A DNA stretch of 64,000 nt from Heliocidaris tuberculata (GCA_025618425.1 CM046850.1:6979925-7043924); one strand, 5' to 3'; shown: positions 1-13,097, numbered from the stretch's first letter. Notes: generated from the letters alone by a model not told the origin. Translations and numbers: made by a program.

Positions 1-850
1 CTCGTTGTTGCTTGTTGGATGTGGTGGACGCTTTCCATCTCGTGACAGACGTGCTGGATGGGGTTTCGAATCAGGACTTGGGGGGGGGGGGCACTTCAGT
101 ACTTTCTCTTTATTCCGTGCAAGGAATGTTTTCACTCGCTTTGCTGTGTGTTTGGGGTCATTATTGTGCATGAGACCATCCTTTCACAGCAGAAGGTATC
201 ATGTGCTGTGAAAAGATGGTATCATACACCTCTGAGTTCATTATTCCTTCTATGAAAATAAAATTGCCGACACCAACAGCTACCATACAGCCGCACCAAC
301 ACCCTCCATACCTAGGCACCGGGGTTGTTCTCCTTCTTTGAGGTAGCCACACTCTCCAATTACCATCAGTCTGATCCAAACATATTGTACTTGGATTCAT
401 CAGACAGAGCACTGATTTCCTGAAGCTGACAGGTTTTTCTTCATATTCTTTGGCAAATTTTAGACCCTTGAACTTTTACTGTACACCGATGAGCAGATTC
501 TTACGAGGAACCCTGACATGCAGTCCACGTTCTCTCAGCTTGGTTCTGATAGTTTGGGTGGAAACCTGAATGCTTGTAGATGCTTCGACCTGCTTAACAA
601 GTTGTTGTGCAGACAAATTTGGTCTCTCGTCACAAGTTCTTTGATGAATCTGTCTGTTCCTCAAAGTAGTCATTCTTTTCTCCCTCGTCCCTTCTGATTG
701 GCAACTCGACCTGTCTTCTTTAATTTCTGAATGATGCACTGCACTTTAGTGTGCTTCATATCAAATTTGACTGCAATATTGCGAACAGAAAAACCAATTT
801 TATGGAACTTTACAACCTTTGCCCAGGTTATTTTAGAATGGTAAAAAAAA
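1..850 (-). pseudogene. Decayed Tc1/mariner-like transposase, cut by window edge
   Basis: Broken minus-strand frames read as successive parts of a Tc1-family transposase. The helix-turn-helix/linker part (476-739) is followed by a catalytic-core part around 161-412 with LPQRRRTTPVPRYGG and FIEGIMNSEVYDTIFSQHM. Below 160 there is PKHTAKRVKTFLARNKEKVL and a degraded SPD-x-KP motif. Several frameshifts and stops separate the pieces and a poly-A run (about 843-860) precedes it, so it is a fossil. It lies upstream of the first visible gene A exon, probably in an intron. The element's far end is outside the window. Confidence 0.75.
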
Positions 851-1235
851 AAAAAAAAAACCCAGGTATTTTTGGCCCTTAATTATGCAGGGAATCTCAG
901 GTGACATTCCTGCTGTTACCTAATATGCAGCATTATCCACATTTTGACAGAGAACCCTTCTATTGCGACAAATTGGACTGACAAGTGTGAAAAAAGACTC
1001 CAAATGACAGGTATACAAATGATTTTTTGAGGGTGAAAAATTGATTAATTTGCGAAAAAATCGGAATATGCCAATAATCAAATTATCTTTTGTTTTTAGT
1101 CATAGTAAATTTATAGGTCTTACCTTGTAGACAGTTTTCTGGGGTTAATTTCCATTTTTTTTTTCATTTTATTTGCTTTGAAGTGCATGTAGTATTTTGA
1201 CAAGTGTAAAAATAATTGTTTTATACTCATGTATA

Positions 1236-1440
1236 TGGCAGTAAAGATAAGTACGGTAATAGATTACAATGGTAGGACATTTGTATGGTAAAAGATTGGT
1301 ACGTATATAAAAAAATATATGTTAAGAGATTATTATGGTAAGAGATTGGTATGTTAAGACATTACCCGTGTGATAAAAAATAGAATGATAAGAAATGCTG
1401 TGGTAAGAAATTTTATGGTAAGAGATTAGTGTAACTTCAA
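1236..1440 (+). repeat. GTAAGA-type degenerate minisatellite, gene A copy
   Basis: Short degenerate units of the type TATGGTAAGAGATTAG recur. The same units fill the intron after exon 15 of gene B (38705-39560), and the sequence that follows (GGCAAGGGTGATAATGTG) matches 39570-39600. This marks the start of visible homology between the two gene copies and implies that the preceding gene A HECT exon lies left of the window or was displaced by the Tc1 insertion. Confidence 0.7.
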
Positions 1441-1544
1441 GGCGGGGGATAAAGGGCAAGGGTGATAATGTGTATTTCAGTGAAAACAATTGCGGTTTAG
1501 TTTTATTCACATCTTGCACAGTGTGTTCTCTCGTAATCTGTTTT

Positions 1545-4300
1545 AACTCTTTATGTGCCACTCAAATAACATGCCTGTGCCAATGTGCCACAGTATATTT
1601 CTCAAGGGGTAGTTTTTAGGTTTATTTAACAGTTTCCAGTATAAAATTACTATATAGAGATGATTAAGGGATTATCAGGTAGTCGATTAAGACCGGCAAT
1701 GGGTTATGATACAAGGCTTTTGTAATGCTTAGTGGGAATCCTTTTGTTAATTGGTGCCTATTATTGTGCCGATTTGCACGTGCGCCATGCCTGCTATTGT
1801 GCTAATTTGCACTCATTGAAAATGATAGGTTAAGGGCAATCAAAAGCAAAACAGGACATCAACCAAAAAATTTCAGATCTATCTGATCATGTCAAATTTG
1901 GAATCAAATTAATCGTAAATATCCAAATTTTCACACTTATGAATACTGAAAATTTGCATAAATGATTAACATAATCTTGAAATCAATAATTGATACCAAT
2001 TATGATAAATTGTAAAAGAAGAGTAAAGGTCATATTAATATGACCTAAATCAAGGTACCTAAAATTCACTTGATACACAAAGTTTAAACAACATTGTACC
2101 CAAGAATAGAATTTGTTTCTGTTCTGTATAATTTCTCATACTTCCGTAACCATGGAAAATTAAACTAAAAAAACCTGTCATTCTGTAACGCCCAAAACAC
2201 ATAATTTTAACTTATTTCCAAAAAGGACTATTATTTTGTTATGAAAGTTGATAGGTAAATCAAGGTACCTATTACCTACAAAATGTACGTGCTTTTGGTA
2301 TGAAGAAATATTTTGCATATGAATTATGATATGATTAATTATATCATTTCGTAACAAAATTATTTTACGGAATGACATTTAATTCAGTTTTGTATAAATT
2401 TATTCAACCCTGAACCTAAACATTAGTTCAGCATATATCAGACAGTTATCGACTAAAGTAGAGATGACGAGCTCACTTTTTAATATGAAAATTATATCAA
2501 ATTTAATAATTTCGATATTTGGGGTTTTGTGTACAAAACAAATAGGAAAATGGTGTTTTCTTATTCCATTTGTTAATGAAATGACTTTCTTTCCTCTATA
2601 GCTTTGATTGTCCTGTAGTTTAGACCTAAATATTGATATAGATGATAGTATCAAATAGAACAAATCATTTGATGAAATCTATGAATTATTGAAAAACAAT
2701 AGAATACATAATAAATCCATAAAACAATGAAATACATGCAATATAAAATGGACTGTACTTATTAAAGCTGTCTTAATTTTTCTCAACCTTACCAGAAGCA
2801 TTTTACAAAAATCAATACTCTTCGGAATTTTTTTAAAAATGTAATTATGAACAAATATATGAATTTATGAATAAAATTTGCATAAATTACAGAAAATTAA
2901 TGAATAGGGAGTTTTCGATTGTGTGGACGTGGACGTGGTTCACGTCGACCGGAAGTCTACAGTCAACGCGTCGACTGCTCAAGTTCGTCCACTGTTTAAA
3001 TCTGTGTCGATTCCAGTCGGCGTGAATTGGTACTGCATATCGTCTTCTCTTCAACTTTTCTTACGTTATTTTCTTTGTATTTTATTCTTTCATTTCTCTC
3101 CTTTCTTTCGTTTTGTTATTCTTTGTTTTTATCGATTCATTTCTCTTTTTATCTTTCCTTATGTTATTCTTTGTTTTTATCCTTCTTTTCTCTTCATTTC
3201 TTTTCTTACGTTATTCTTTGTTTAATCTCCTTTCATTTATCTTTCTTTCTTTCCTTTTGTTATTCTTTGTGTTTATCCTTTCATTTCTCTTTCATCTTTC
3301 TTCATGTTATTCTTTGTTTTCTCCTTTCATTTCTCTTTCTATTTTTCCTTATGTTATTCTTTGTTTTTCTCCTTTCATTCTCTTTCTATTTTCTTTGTCT
3401 TCCCTTCTATCATCTTTTCTTCTCTTTCCTTATGTCATTCTGTTTTCATCTTTTTTTCATCTCCCTTTTCTATACTTTCCTATGTTACTCTTTGTTTTTC
3501 TCGTTTCATTTCTCTTTCTATTTTCGTGCTTTTTTCCTTCCCTCATCTTCTCTTACATCCTTTCATGTATTTCTTTATTCTGTGGTATCACCTTCTATTT
3601 CTATGTATGTCTTTGTTTTCCTCCTTCATAGAGAGGACGGCAAAACCATAGTGGACGAGGGAAACGACGTGACGCATGCGCAGAGCTTCAAAATTACGTA
3701 TTCTGGTACCAGTCGACGTGCAAATCGAAAGCTCGTTACTAATATAGAGCTATTTTATTAAACACAGATATCTTGGGTCATCAAAAGTTATCAAATCGTG
3801 TGCTTAATCTGTTTCAGACTATGTTTTAACTACTTATTTACATAATATGAATTTTATACACTATTTCCCATTGACTTTCTGAAGTCATTTCGTAACCGTC
3901 ATTCCGTAACGCTGTTTCATTTTATACTTTCCATCATATTTCAAATATTTTCAAACAGATTTCCGGGAACATACCAAACATATCAAACATGTCAAAGCTA
4001 ACATACTACAGAATGCCATAGCAATCATGAAAACCGGATACATATTCAAAGTTCACAGAGTCTGAGCAATGTTTATTCTGGTTGAAAAGTCATGTCCTTT
4101 TTGTGTCATTCCGTAACTAAATTAATATTTCATAAATCTGATGAATGGTTGACATGAAACTCAGCAGTTGTAAAACTACCTTGTATTAGTTTATGTATTG
4201 TACTATCAATTTAAAAATATTCATTACGATGTTCATTATATTCTTCTTTCAAACTTGAAATATCTTTTTGAATATCATGCCGTAACGCTTGGAATTGCCC
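1545..4300. mobile_element. Insertion in gene A intron, TTAA at both junctions
   Basis: Paralogous gene B reads continuously through GTAATCTGTGTTAAATATAA near 39655. In gene A the matching sequence is split: the left part ends at a TTAA near 1544 and the right part resumes at TTAA 4301. The extra DNA is about 2.75 kb. An inner TTAA at 1830-1833 is followed by GGGCAAT, the inverse of the right end (ATTGCCC then TTAA), so a 2.47-kb TTAA-target element (1834-4300, piggyBac-like target preference) is also possible. No transposase is visible. Inside are several ATTCCGTAACG motifs and a pyrimidine minisatellite. Confidence 0.5.
3050..3640 (+). repeat. Pyrimidine-rich minisatellite
   Basis: About ten imperfect copies of a unit of roughly 45-60 bases, recognisable by TTATGTTATTCTTTGTTTTT followed by CTCCTTTCATTTCTCTTTC. 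The long Phe/Ser/Leu-rich open frames here follow from pyrimidine bias and are not taken as genes. The tract lies inside the TTAA-flanked insertion of gene A. Confidence 0.85.
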
Positions 4301-4700
4301 TTAAATATTATCCAGTTGGAGATTTTATTTTGATGAATGAAAAGCTGACACCTGTTTTTCTTTAAAAACATTAGAGTTAGTAGCATCCCGAAAATATCTT
4401 CCACATGAAAAACAATGCAGATATCGGCCCTATGATCATTAACGTTGAAAATGAAAATGAAGAAAAATGATTTACAAATAAAAAAAAGTGTATTGAACCA
4501 TCCAAAACGAGCCTAGTGTAGCTTTTGTTGGGGGATGAAGATCTCCCTATCTCCTAAGTTCCGCAACTATAAATGACTTTAAGTATACTTATACGTAAAT
4601 AAGTTAAATGCAGGAAATGTGAATTGCATTAAAATTGGAAGGGCTAAAAAAAATATAAAATTAAAGAAGATATTCAAACGACAAACGAAAAACAGCATGG

Positions 4701-4730
4701 ATTTTTGTTTTGTTTTGTTTTGTTTGTTGT

Positions 4731-4761
<31 letters not shown>

Positions 4762-4762
4762 G

Positions 4763-4793
<31 letters not shown>

Positions 4794-4808
4794 TTTTGGG
4801 GGGGGGGT
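4701..4808 (+). repeat. TTTTG simple repeat ending in T and G runs
   Basis: Pentanucleotide TTTTG repeats end in a T run and then a G run shortly before the acceptor of the first gene A exon. In gene B the same position (about 40050-40095) holds a shorter TTTG/TTC tract, so the array has changed since duplication. Confidence 0.9.
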
Positions 4809-4869
4809 TCTTCTTCATTGAATGTTCAACATTGCATTGTGCATTTCAATTTCCTTGCTCGAATTTCAG

Positions 4870-4977
4870 GAATTTTTCCGGCTCGTATTTGACGAACTTC
4901 TGGATCCGGAAAAGAACGATCTTTTCCGGTATATCAACGGGAAAGATCAGAACCAGTCAATGGTCTGGTTCCGTGAG
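4870..4977 (+). CDS. HERC4: Gene A HECT exon a (EFFRLVF...)
   Basis: Acceptor AATTTCAG, donor GAG|GTAATG, 108 bases, phase 0 at both ends. It encodes [19 protein letters not shown] and the following FRYI...VWFRE, the conserved early HECT segment. It is the counterpart of 40146-40253, with about 29 of 36 residues identical. Confidence 0.93.
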
Positions 4978-7900
4978 GTAATGCATATATTACATGATCC
5001 ATTGTCAATGGGTTTGTCAACAATTAGCACGGACAGTGCTGCTTAGTCAGAAGACGTAACATTTTGTTAATTTGCAAACAAAAAATGCCATTTTTTCATT
5101 CGTGAAAACATTTGAATAAAAGGCATGATATTTAGGGTAATAGGCATAATTGAACATGATATTCATACTAGCTTCATTAATTTACTTAAAGTAAATTAAT
5201 AGTACTGACGTACAAAGTTTGGGAGTATATTGTCAAAAAGTAGAAAACAGATGAAATACACATATTTCCTTTGTTAAGGAGTAATTGTAATGCATGTAAA
5301 CTACAATATAATGTTTTATACAAAATAATGATTATTTGAACACAACAGGAATATTCCACCACCAAGATAGCCATGATGTGCGGTCTTCTGTTCGGGCTAT
5401 CGTTATACAACCAGGCACTTGTTCCATTGCCCGCATTTCCACAACTCCTCTATGCCAAGCTGCTGGGAAAAGGGTAGGCCTCCGGTTTTTGTTTTCTTTT
5501 GTTTTGTTGGGGTTTTTTTAAACAAATTTTTCGGGGGGAAGGGGTTACGATGATTTACATTTGTTACAGTTGTTAAATCTTTGTATCTAGAAAAGTATGA
5601 TTCTAAATGTCGGAGGAATTATGATGATCGTGAATGATTGATAATAAAACAAACAAAAATGGTGTCGATAGAGAGGGATGTGACACTCCCTTCAACACAT
5701 TTGGGATATGTCAAGCCCTGTCAGCAAGTTGCAAAAAAAAAAAAAAAAAGGGAAAAGGGGGGGGGGAATGAACTCGGGGGGGGGGGGCTCGTTTGAAAAT
5801 TTATAACTTGTCGGCTGATTTAATCTTACGCCCCCATTCAAAATGATGTGTCGACACCCTTAAAATACATTGCATAATGCTGTCGTTCGAACTTGCTTGT
5901 ATGCTACTTCTGATTAGTGATGGAATGGAATGGATATTACTCTCTTTTGAAAAAGAAAAGAGCCATTATTGATCAAGATTACCCTTTGCCTATTGTTCAA
6001 GAAATACTCTGTACCATAATGATTACGCGTTATCATACCTCAGTAACGCCGCCAAACCGACTCCACGTCGATTGCAAACCGACCGACTCTTTTCCATTGT
6101 AATTTTTTTTCCCGTCTGTTGTCGGTCTGGTGATCTCATTGGTGTTACGGAGGTATCTCTGTTCTTATGTTTGATCTTCAGTCCGAAGAGCGACATGGAA
6201 GAAATTGAAGAGCTGGACAAGGACTACGCAGATCAAATGTCCAAACTACTGAACGGGTCCGAGGAAGACGTGATGGCGATCTGCTATGGGGACGAACTAG
6301 AGTTAGATAATGGCGAAAGCGTCGAGATCACCAAGGCAAATGTGTAAGAAAAAAATAGAGGAGTCATGTCCAGAATGATAAAAACTTAATTCCTTTCATG
6401 ATAATCTCCATTTTTAGAGAACTGTGAACGAACTAGTATGTTTTGGGTTATAATTTGCCGAGATAAAGATAAAGTTGATAATTTTTATAATCTGTCATAA
6501 ACACTGTCAAAAAAAAAAATTAAAAAAATCTACCATCATTTGACCTTGTTTTAGAGGTTCCGTTCAAGTATTCTTAAAGACATTCACTTAACATCCTCGT
6601 AGTCAGGCAGGCCTAGATGTCTTTCATTCATATGCCATTTGTCCTCTGCAGACGAAGCGTCATTTTGGTCTCGTCATTGTGTGTCATCACCTCAGATAAC
6701 CAAGCCTATGTAGGTAATTAGTGCATGCGCCACAATGTTTGCGATGTTCATTTTGCATTCATTTTGTCTACCATGTCACTGTCACATGGCGTGTCAAATG
6801 CATTTGCTGACGCAGTGTTGCGTCAGCAAATGGCACCACCGTGTGCATAGGGCATTACTAAACGTATCTGATTGGTGTTGTTTTCTTACAGGCACCTTTT
6901 TGTGAAGAAGAAGGTACGGCATTTCCTAGCTCCGTCGCAATTTGCTGCCTTCAGAAAAGGTTTCAACAAGGTAAAGGACTGGGACACTCCCATTTTGAAA
7001 ATAATCAGACCCACTGAGCTGGAAGCCCTTGTCAGTGGCGAGAAATATTTCGATTGGATCTCCCTCGAGAAGGTAGGCTACACCTGTATTGACTACAAGA
7101 TGACCAATCTTACCCTTTAGAGTCTGGGGGGTTTGATCGCCACCTTCTCTACCAGGGGAAGGGGAGGGGATGGATGGGGACAGAACCTTTGCACTGTCTA
7201 TCAACGTTTATCTGTTCATACACCTGTCATATAAAATACATATTTAGTTGTGATAATGAAGCAAAATTAGGAATTAATTTTTTTTTAGTGTGATGCTATC
7301 ATGCTTTTTAAGTGTGGTATTATGTCGGTGTGCCAAATATTTCTTTTTCATTTTGCTTTTAAAGATCTGACATGTCTGATAGGAATTTCAATTCGAGCCT
7401 GTCGCTCTAACTTGTCTGAGCGCAAGCTAACTGCATTCATAGATGCTCGACAAATAGGCGCATTGGCCACTGTCCTTTGATTTTCACACATACATGTAGG
7501 CCTAGTGGTCTCACGTTCGAATTCACATCATATGAATCTACTGCCCTTGTGAAATTGCAAATAAATTGAAAAAACAAACAAACACAAGAAGATATATATG
7601 AATTACAAATTACGAACCTAAGTGTTTACCTTTTCTATCAAGTATCTGACTGGGCAATGATATTTGTAGATCTTAGATATTTATATTAATTTAATTTGAT
7701 TCTTACAAGTTTAAATACATTAAAAGAATGTTTGAAAATTGATAATTTACCAATGAACTTATATTGCTTAGCGTTGAAGTTTATATAGCAGTAAGTCTAA
7801 TAATTTCATTGTATTATCATCTCCAGTCTACACGGTATACAGTACCCTACACAGATTCACATCCAACCATCAAGATGTTCTGGGAGGTCTTTCACGCCCT

Positions 7901-10092
7901 CGACGATGACATGAAAAGAGAGTTTCTAGGTAAGTGGGGAAAAAATCGCAAAATATTGATTTTTTTTTTTCTTCAAATTTTTCAGTAGTGACATCAGGGG
8001 AAGGCCTTGTCAACCGACTGTCAGTCCCTGTACAAAAATTAGGGGCTTGATTTTTTTTTTTCACTTCGCCCTCCTCCTCCCCCACCCCCCTTCCCTCCTC
8101 AGCCCTCTTCTCAGCCCAAATTTTCTAGCACAGTCAGTTTGCCCAAAGTTTAACATTTTGTTGACGACATTGTATTTAAAGAGAAGGTGACAAATAATTT
8201 CTGAGCTTTCTCATTCCTATTATATCAGTTTGGAAGAATATCATAGTAGAAATGTCCCCTGAAAAGGATTGCTCTTCAAATGCCCTCATATTCAAAATAT
8301 GACGAGAAATAGCTGAAGTGTTCAGGCCGAACATTCTTTCCACATCTGTGTGCAGTCCCATATACACATACCTGTGTGCAGTGCATGTGATTTCAAGCGA
8401 GATTTGGTCAATTTCCAATGATGTTCATGATTCCAAAACCTCACAGTATACACCAATTCTTTTGTAGACATGATCAGCCTTACCCAGTTGCCTTGAGACA
8501 GTTTCTTTCACAATTTAATCGCATGACCAGAATTCAACTTTATCTTTAAATAATTTTTGAGCAAATATTTGTACATGGCAAGATCAATCTTGAAATTATT
8601 TCTAGAAATGGTGTTTAGAAAGTTTTTACCCTTCTTCAGTTCCAGTAATTGGAGTGAGATGAATAAAAAATAATAAATTGAGAGATAAACGTTACTCGGA
8701 ATGGATTGCATAATTTTTCAATCATTCTTTACTTATAATTTCAGCTATATGATTCATGTCGTGTAAGGACAATGATTACTACCAGTGGCGGATTTACATA
8801 GGGAGGAACCGGCCCATGCCCCCACCTTTTTGAAACCCAAGTGGCACCAAAAAAAAAAAAAAATTTAAATTGCTCCTTGATTGTGTACGTTTCGGCATTG
8901 TGCCCCCTCTTTTTACAAAATTCTAGACCCGCCCCAGATTACTACGATTTTTTTTTTTTTGTTGTTTTGTTTCATTTCCACATTATCTGCATTACAACAG
9001 TCTTGGAATTTCCAAGTCATCAAAACATGTACAAAGTAGTATAAAGAATAAATACATTATGTTAAGTATGCGGTACAATAGCAACTTTTGTCAATAATAA
9101 AATGTACGGAGGGAGATAAATAAATCACAGAAATGTGGAAGAAACCTTAGAAGGAAATTGCTTGTAGATAGGGTTCCCTTTTAATGTATAATGAGTTAAA
9201 TACCAACTTTAAATTAACACACGTGACGAACAAAAAACGAAAGTAAAACAGCACAGGAGAACAAAAACAAAGGAAGCGAAACAAGACACTTTGGCAAAGG
9301 GAGAAAAATTAAGAAAAGGAAAAGATTTAAAAAAAAACAAAAAACAAAACAAAACAGAACAAACAAACAAAGCCAAACAGAAATTTACTGTAACCAACCA
9401 ACAGGAGGTGAAATAAATGCATAGTGGTCTCCCACCATGTCCATTACTAAAAAAAAAATTAAGTATTCCTGTGAACAGTGAATTGAGTGTATCATGCTTC
9501 TTCATACTGGAGAAGGAGCTTTAGTTTCAAGTGATGTTTAAAAGTTCTTATATTAGACAATTGTTTAAGTGTTACATCCAAGGAATTCCAATAAACAGGA
9601 CCAGTAATATCACGGTTCTTTTTCTCAGGACGGTTCTCAGTCTATGCAAATGAAAAAAGGAAGACTGACGGGTAGGAAAATTGTGCAGTTGCTGATTTTT
9701 TTTTTTTTTTTTTAATAGGGATGTAATCGCATGAGGAAGGCCATTTGAATTTAGCTGAAACATAAAACAGCCTAAAAAGAAATTGAACAAATCATGAATT
9801 TATGCCTTTGCTTCGTTCACCTGCAGTATTCATCGCGGGGTCTGATCGCGTACCGGTCGGTGGATTGCAGAATCTAGGACTTACCATCAATGAACTCCCG
9901 GTCCCGACGGACGATGACGAGGACGATTCTCGTGAAGATAGGTTGTCGAGGCTGTGCCCTGTGGCCCATTGCTGTGATAACAACCAATATAACCGCACAT
10001 TACGACTCCCCATGTACAACAGTAAAGAACTCATCGAGGATCGCTTAATGACTGTTCTGTCTTTCTACAGCTGCCCATTTCACATTGCCTAG
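4870..10092 (+). CDS. HERC4: Gene A: HERC3/4-like E3 ubiquitin ligase, 3' part only
   Basis: Six exons (4870-4977, 5349-5473, 6182-6343, 6892-7072, 7827-7929, 9827-10092) join in phase to 314 residues plus stop and cover most of a HECT domain, which passes ubiquitin from an E2 through a thioester cysteine to substrate. Recognisable pieces are [56 protein letters not shown] and a C-terminal FHIA with Phe at position -4, typical of HECT proteins. The RCC1 and middle regions are left of the window. All six exons match gene B in order and phase, so this is a tandem paralogue. No stop or frameshift is seen. HERC3 and HERC4 cannot be told apart here. Confidence 0.9.
5349..5473 (+). CDS. HERC4: Gene A HECT exon b (CGLLFGLSLYN)
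   Basis: Acceptor CACAACAG, donor AAAGG|GTAGGC, exit phase 2. It encodes the HECT N-lobe helix [19 protein letters not shown] and [13 protein letters not shown], the region matching the GLAIYN segment of vertebrate HERC proteins. It matches 40661-40785. Confidence 0.93.
6182..6343 (+). CDS. HERC4: Gene A HECT exon c (acidic N-lobe segment)
   Basis: Acceptor GATCTTCAG. The donor AATGT|GTAAGA is chosen because it leaves phase 2, which the next exon needs. The exon encodes [39 protein letters not shown] and [12 protein letters not shown], where HECT proteins have the GG...VT..N motif. Its 162 bases equal the length of 42500-42661. Confidence 0.9.
6892..7072 (+). CDS. HERC4: Gene A HECT exon d (QFAAFRKGF)
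   Basis: Acceptor TTCTTACAG, donor GAGAAG|GTAGGC. It encodes [20 protein letters not shown] and ELEALVSGEKYFDWISLEK, the QF-x-AF-x-x-GF and PxEL-x-x-LV-x-G segments of HECT. It is two codons longer than the gene B exon (43912-44086); the difference lies in the stretch before RPTEL. Confidence 0.92.
7827..7929 (+). CDS. HERC4: Gene A HECT exon e ([14 protein letters not shown])
   Basis: Acceptor CATCTCCAG, donor CTAG|GTAAGT, exit phase 1. It encodes [19 protein letters not shown], the conserved H-P-x-I-x-x-FW segment at the start of the HECT C-lobe. Same length (103) as 44779-44881. Confidence 0.94.
8036..8045. other. Empty site for the 426-bp palindromic MITE of gene B
   Basis: Gene A reads AAAAATTAGGGGCTTGATT here. 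In gene B the same sequence is interrupted at 44983-45408 by a palindromic element and TTAGG is present on both sides. Gene A is therefore the unoccupied state. Confidence 0.8.
8784..8940. repeat. Shared short repeat with GTGGCGGATT / GACCCGCCCC ends
   Basis: A block beginning CAGTGGCGGATTTACATAGG and ending TCTAGACCCGCCCCAGAT is also present at 45750-45893 in gene B. It therefore inserted before the duplication. The outer sequence resembles other CAGTGGCG-type repeats in this window (13098, 24315, 32843). Confidence 0.6.
9827..10092 (+). CDS. HERC4: Gene A terminal HECT exon with catalytic region
   Basis: Acceptor CACCTGCAG; the stop TAG is at 10090-10092. It encodes [20 protein letters not shown], an acidic loop PVPTDDDEDDSREDR, then [20 protein letters not shown] and the tail CPFHIA. 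PVAHCC aligns with the HECT P-x-A-H-T-C motif, so the second cysteine is the predicted thioester residue. About five extra residues separate it from the LRLP motif. The acidic loop is five residues shorter than in gene B. Confidence 0.93.
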
Positions 10093-13000
10093 CAGCTGTG
10101 GGATAACTGGGGGTTATGGCGCCCGGGAAAAATAATGAAATTCCGCCACCCGCCCCCAACCTAAACTTATCCAACGTAACTCTCCAAGCGAGGGAGCAAA
10201 GCTGCTACTGAACGGTTTTTTTGTTTACATTTTTATTTTTAATCCTTATTTTTAAATGAATTTATTCCTGAAATTCGCACTGAAGGAACACTACCGTGCG
10301 GAAGAGTTTCGAATTTTGAACACTGATAAACAGTTTTCTATTCCCTTCATCCTTAAGTGAGCCATAAGATTAACGAAAACAATGGAGAAATATAGTAGAG
10401 GAATTCAGCAATGCAACAGAAAATGTCTTTCAAACGTTGAAGCTTTGCATGCAATGCACTTTTTCCAGTTTATGGTATGTTTGGAGTGCAGGCTGGCGAA
10501 ACTCAGCTAATAATGTAGCAAGGCAACGAGAATGACATTTTCTCTCACATTTTGAACCTTTTAAACACGCCATTACAATCCATATCCTATTCAGGGTGCG
10601 AAATTACGGGATCCTGAAGCAACATAAATTATGCGAGGGAGCAAAGTGACAGACTCTTAGAAAATGTTCGCATTTTAAACCCTCAAAAATATATTTCGAA
10701 TGCATTTTAACTTCTTATTGGGGCGCATAAATGCTTAGGGATCATAATTTGTTCTTCCTTTTTCTCCCGTTTGCGTTTTTGCGCCCCTTCAAGTGCCACC
10801 CGGGACACGTGTCCCCTACCCCCTTAGATACGCCTCTGCTTAGCATTGACGGATGCAGGAGGGGAGATGTATGATCGAAACTTTTTGGGGTGGAAAAGGC
10901 GCGAGCCCCTCTTCTTTTGGTTTAATTTTCCCATAACATACACCAACGCGCCCCCCCCCCCTTTATTTTTTAATTTTGGATTAGCGAATATGTCGCTTCA
11001 AATGAGATTTTACTTCTTATAAAATATATTACATTTATGTGCCTTCTGTCAGATCAATTACTGTACAGTAAAGATGATATAAATCATATTTATTTTAATA
11101 TATCTGTTTTGAAATAAAATGATACTCATATCACGAAGTGCGTTAACATCATCATAATGCCAAAACAATTTTTTAATGTAATGAAGATTGCGATGATAAG
11201 ATGTCTATTCTCTAATTATCGCGGCCTTGAATGAATATTCTCATCGTATTAAACGAAATATCATAAGTGGGCCTCGTAAGACAAAGGTTTGCAATCAATC
11301 GTTGCATGCACATATTGTCCAAAAGACTGACCATTAACCATGTTAACCATTCAGAATCGTTGTTTTACCTTTGCAATTATTGATTGCGAACCTTTGTGTT
11401 GCAACATAACAACATTACAGAAGGGAAAATACAATAATAATTATTATTTTTATGACAACAAATGGATAAAGTGAAAATCGCGAGAAACTATGTTATATTT
11501 GTTTTTTAAAGAGAGAAAGAAGAGAAAGAAGAAGAAGAAAATATTTCTTGGTTTATGAATGATACGGTCTTCGAACGGCCTACAGTGTTCAGCAGTACAA
11601 TCCAAAATATCGGTTCTGTTCAGGTCCTTTATGGTTATGAATATCGCTGTTGCTCAACCCCCCCCCCTTTGTTTTTTGTAACCTTCTCCGTTTGTAATAG
11701 GAACTGCTAATTGCCTCAGATAAATGCATCATAATATGCATTGGCCATGCTGGTCGAAGGTAAAACGATGTCTGGACATTTTGTGTTGAATCTTGGGCAA
11801 CTTAGTACCTTTACCCATAGCTGTTCGGGGGCTATTCAAATATTCGGTAGATCTATACATTATGACTAATATAACCGATGCAGAATGCAGAATACTTTGT
11901 GAAATGTCTATCCTCTCTTCAAAAAACAACAGTAATTTGACAATTTTACTACTAAATTCACTAGGGAATTTAAGAAAGAGGCAAAAAGGCAAAATCTTAT
12001 TTAGAACGCGATAATCTTCGTTTCTTGCATTCGGTACTTTGTATATAAAAAAATAAACAGTTTCACATTTTATGAAAAAAAATATTGTATTTGTTATCTT
12101 TTTATACGTACAGAGCAAAATATTTCTAGCGGTGTAAGAATCACATTACTGGTAATAAATCGCCGTATTGTATTGAAACAATTCATTCATTGTACAAATA
12201 TTCATGGACAAAATAATATGAGATTTAAGTGTACATAATATACATGTGTTTGCATTATTGGAAGTGGGAAAATTGTGAACCAAATTTTTTTCCTTCAAAT
12301 TATTGAATGTAGTTCTGTTGCGAAATATAACTGTTATATTTTGCAACAACAGTTGACGGTTTGTTTTTCATATGTAAATCTAGCACAGAATGATAACTTA
12401 CATCTGAATGGTTGAATGCTCTCATAGCATAAATTGTAAAGGGGCATGGTGTAACCAAGACTTTTTATCATGGAGCAATGAGAGGGGGTTAAATCAGCCA
12501 ATGCATTGTTTCATTTTCTAGACCCTATATTGACATGGATAGGTTAAGAATGGTTTTAAACAAACAGTTACTCCCTTCCACATATCCCGGATCAACCAGA
12601 GGGCATGGCTCTATTTTTGGCCGCCCTTCCCCTTGGCTACTCCAGTGTTTATGTCGATATATTTAATCTGAAGATCTCATTATTTGTAACCAAAACACAA
12701 GTACATTTTTCATTTAAATGAACTAATGTGACAATTAGCCGATTAGTGGTGTATGTTTGCGAAGAAATTGTCTTAAACTCATGCTTTCATTTCTATCTGT
12801 TTTTATTTAATTGCTGATGTAAACTTTTTCTAAGATATGTTTTAAAATAAACGAAATTAATATATTATATTTGCTTACTGGTTGTTACAAATCGAAGTGT
12901 TTGCATTATGCTATTGTTTACATATTGGACTGCTCTCTTCTGAACAAGACCCACACGTATCAAAGCACGCAGAGATTAGGGAATGACTTTGCTATCCTTG

Positions 13001-13097
13001 TCCATCTTAAAACGTCAACATTGTCCTTCTCATTAATTCCATTTCTTGCTGACCCTCTTGTTTACCAAGTTTAATGACCCCACTCTCTCCCTTCTCA

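Noticed and set aside
3027..3761. Open frame of 244 residues, Phe/Ser/Leu-rich (and overlapping frames)
   Set aside because: It is produced by a pyrimidine minisatellite; three frames are open at once and no protein-like pattern or splice context supports it.
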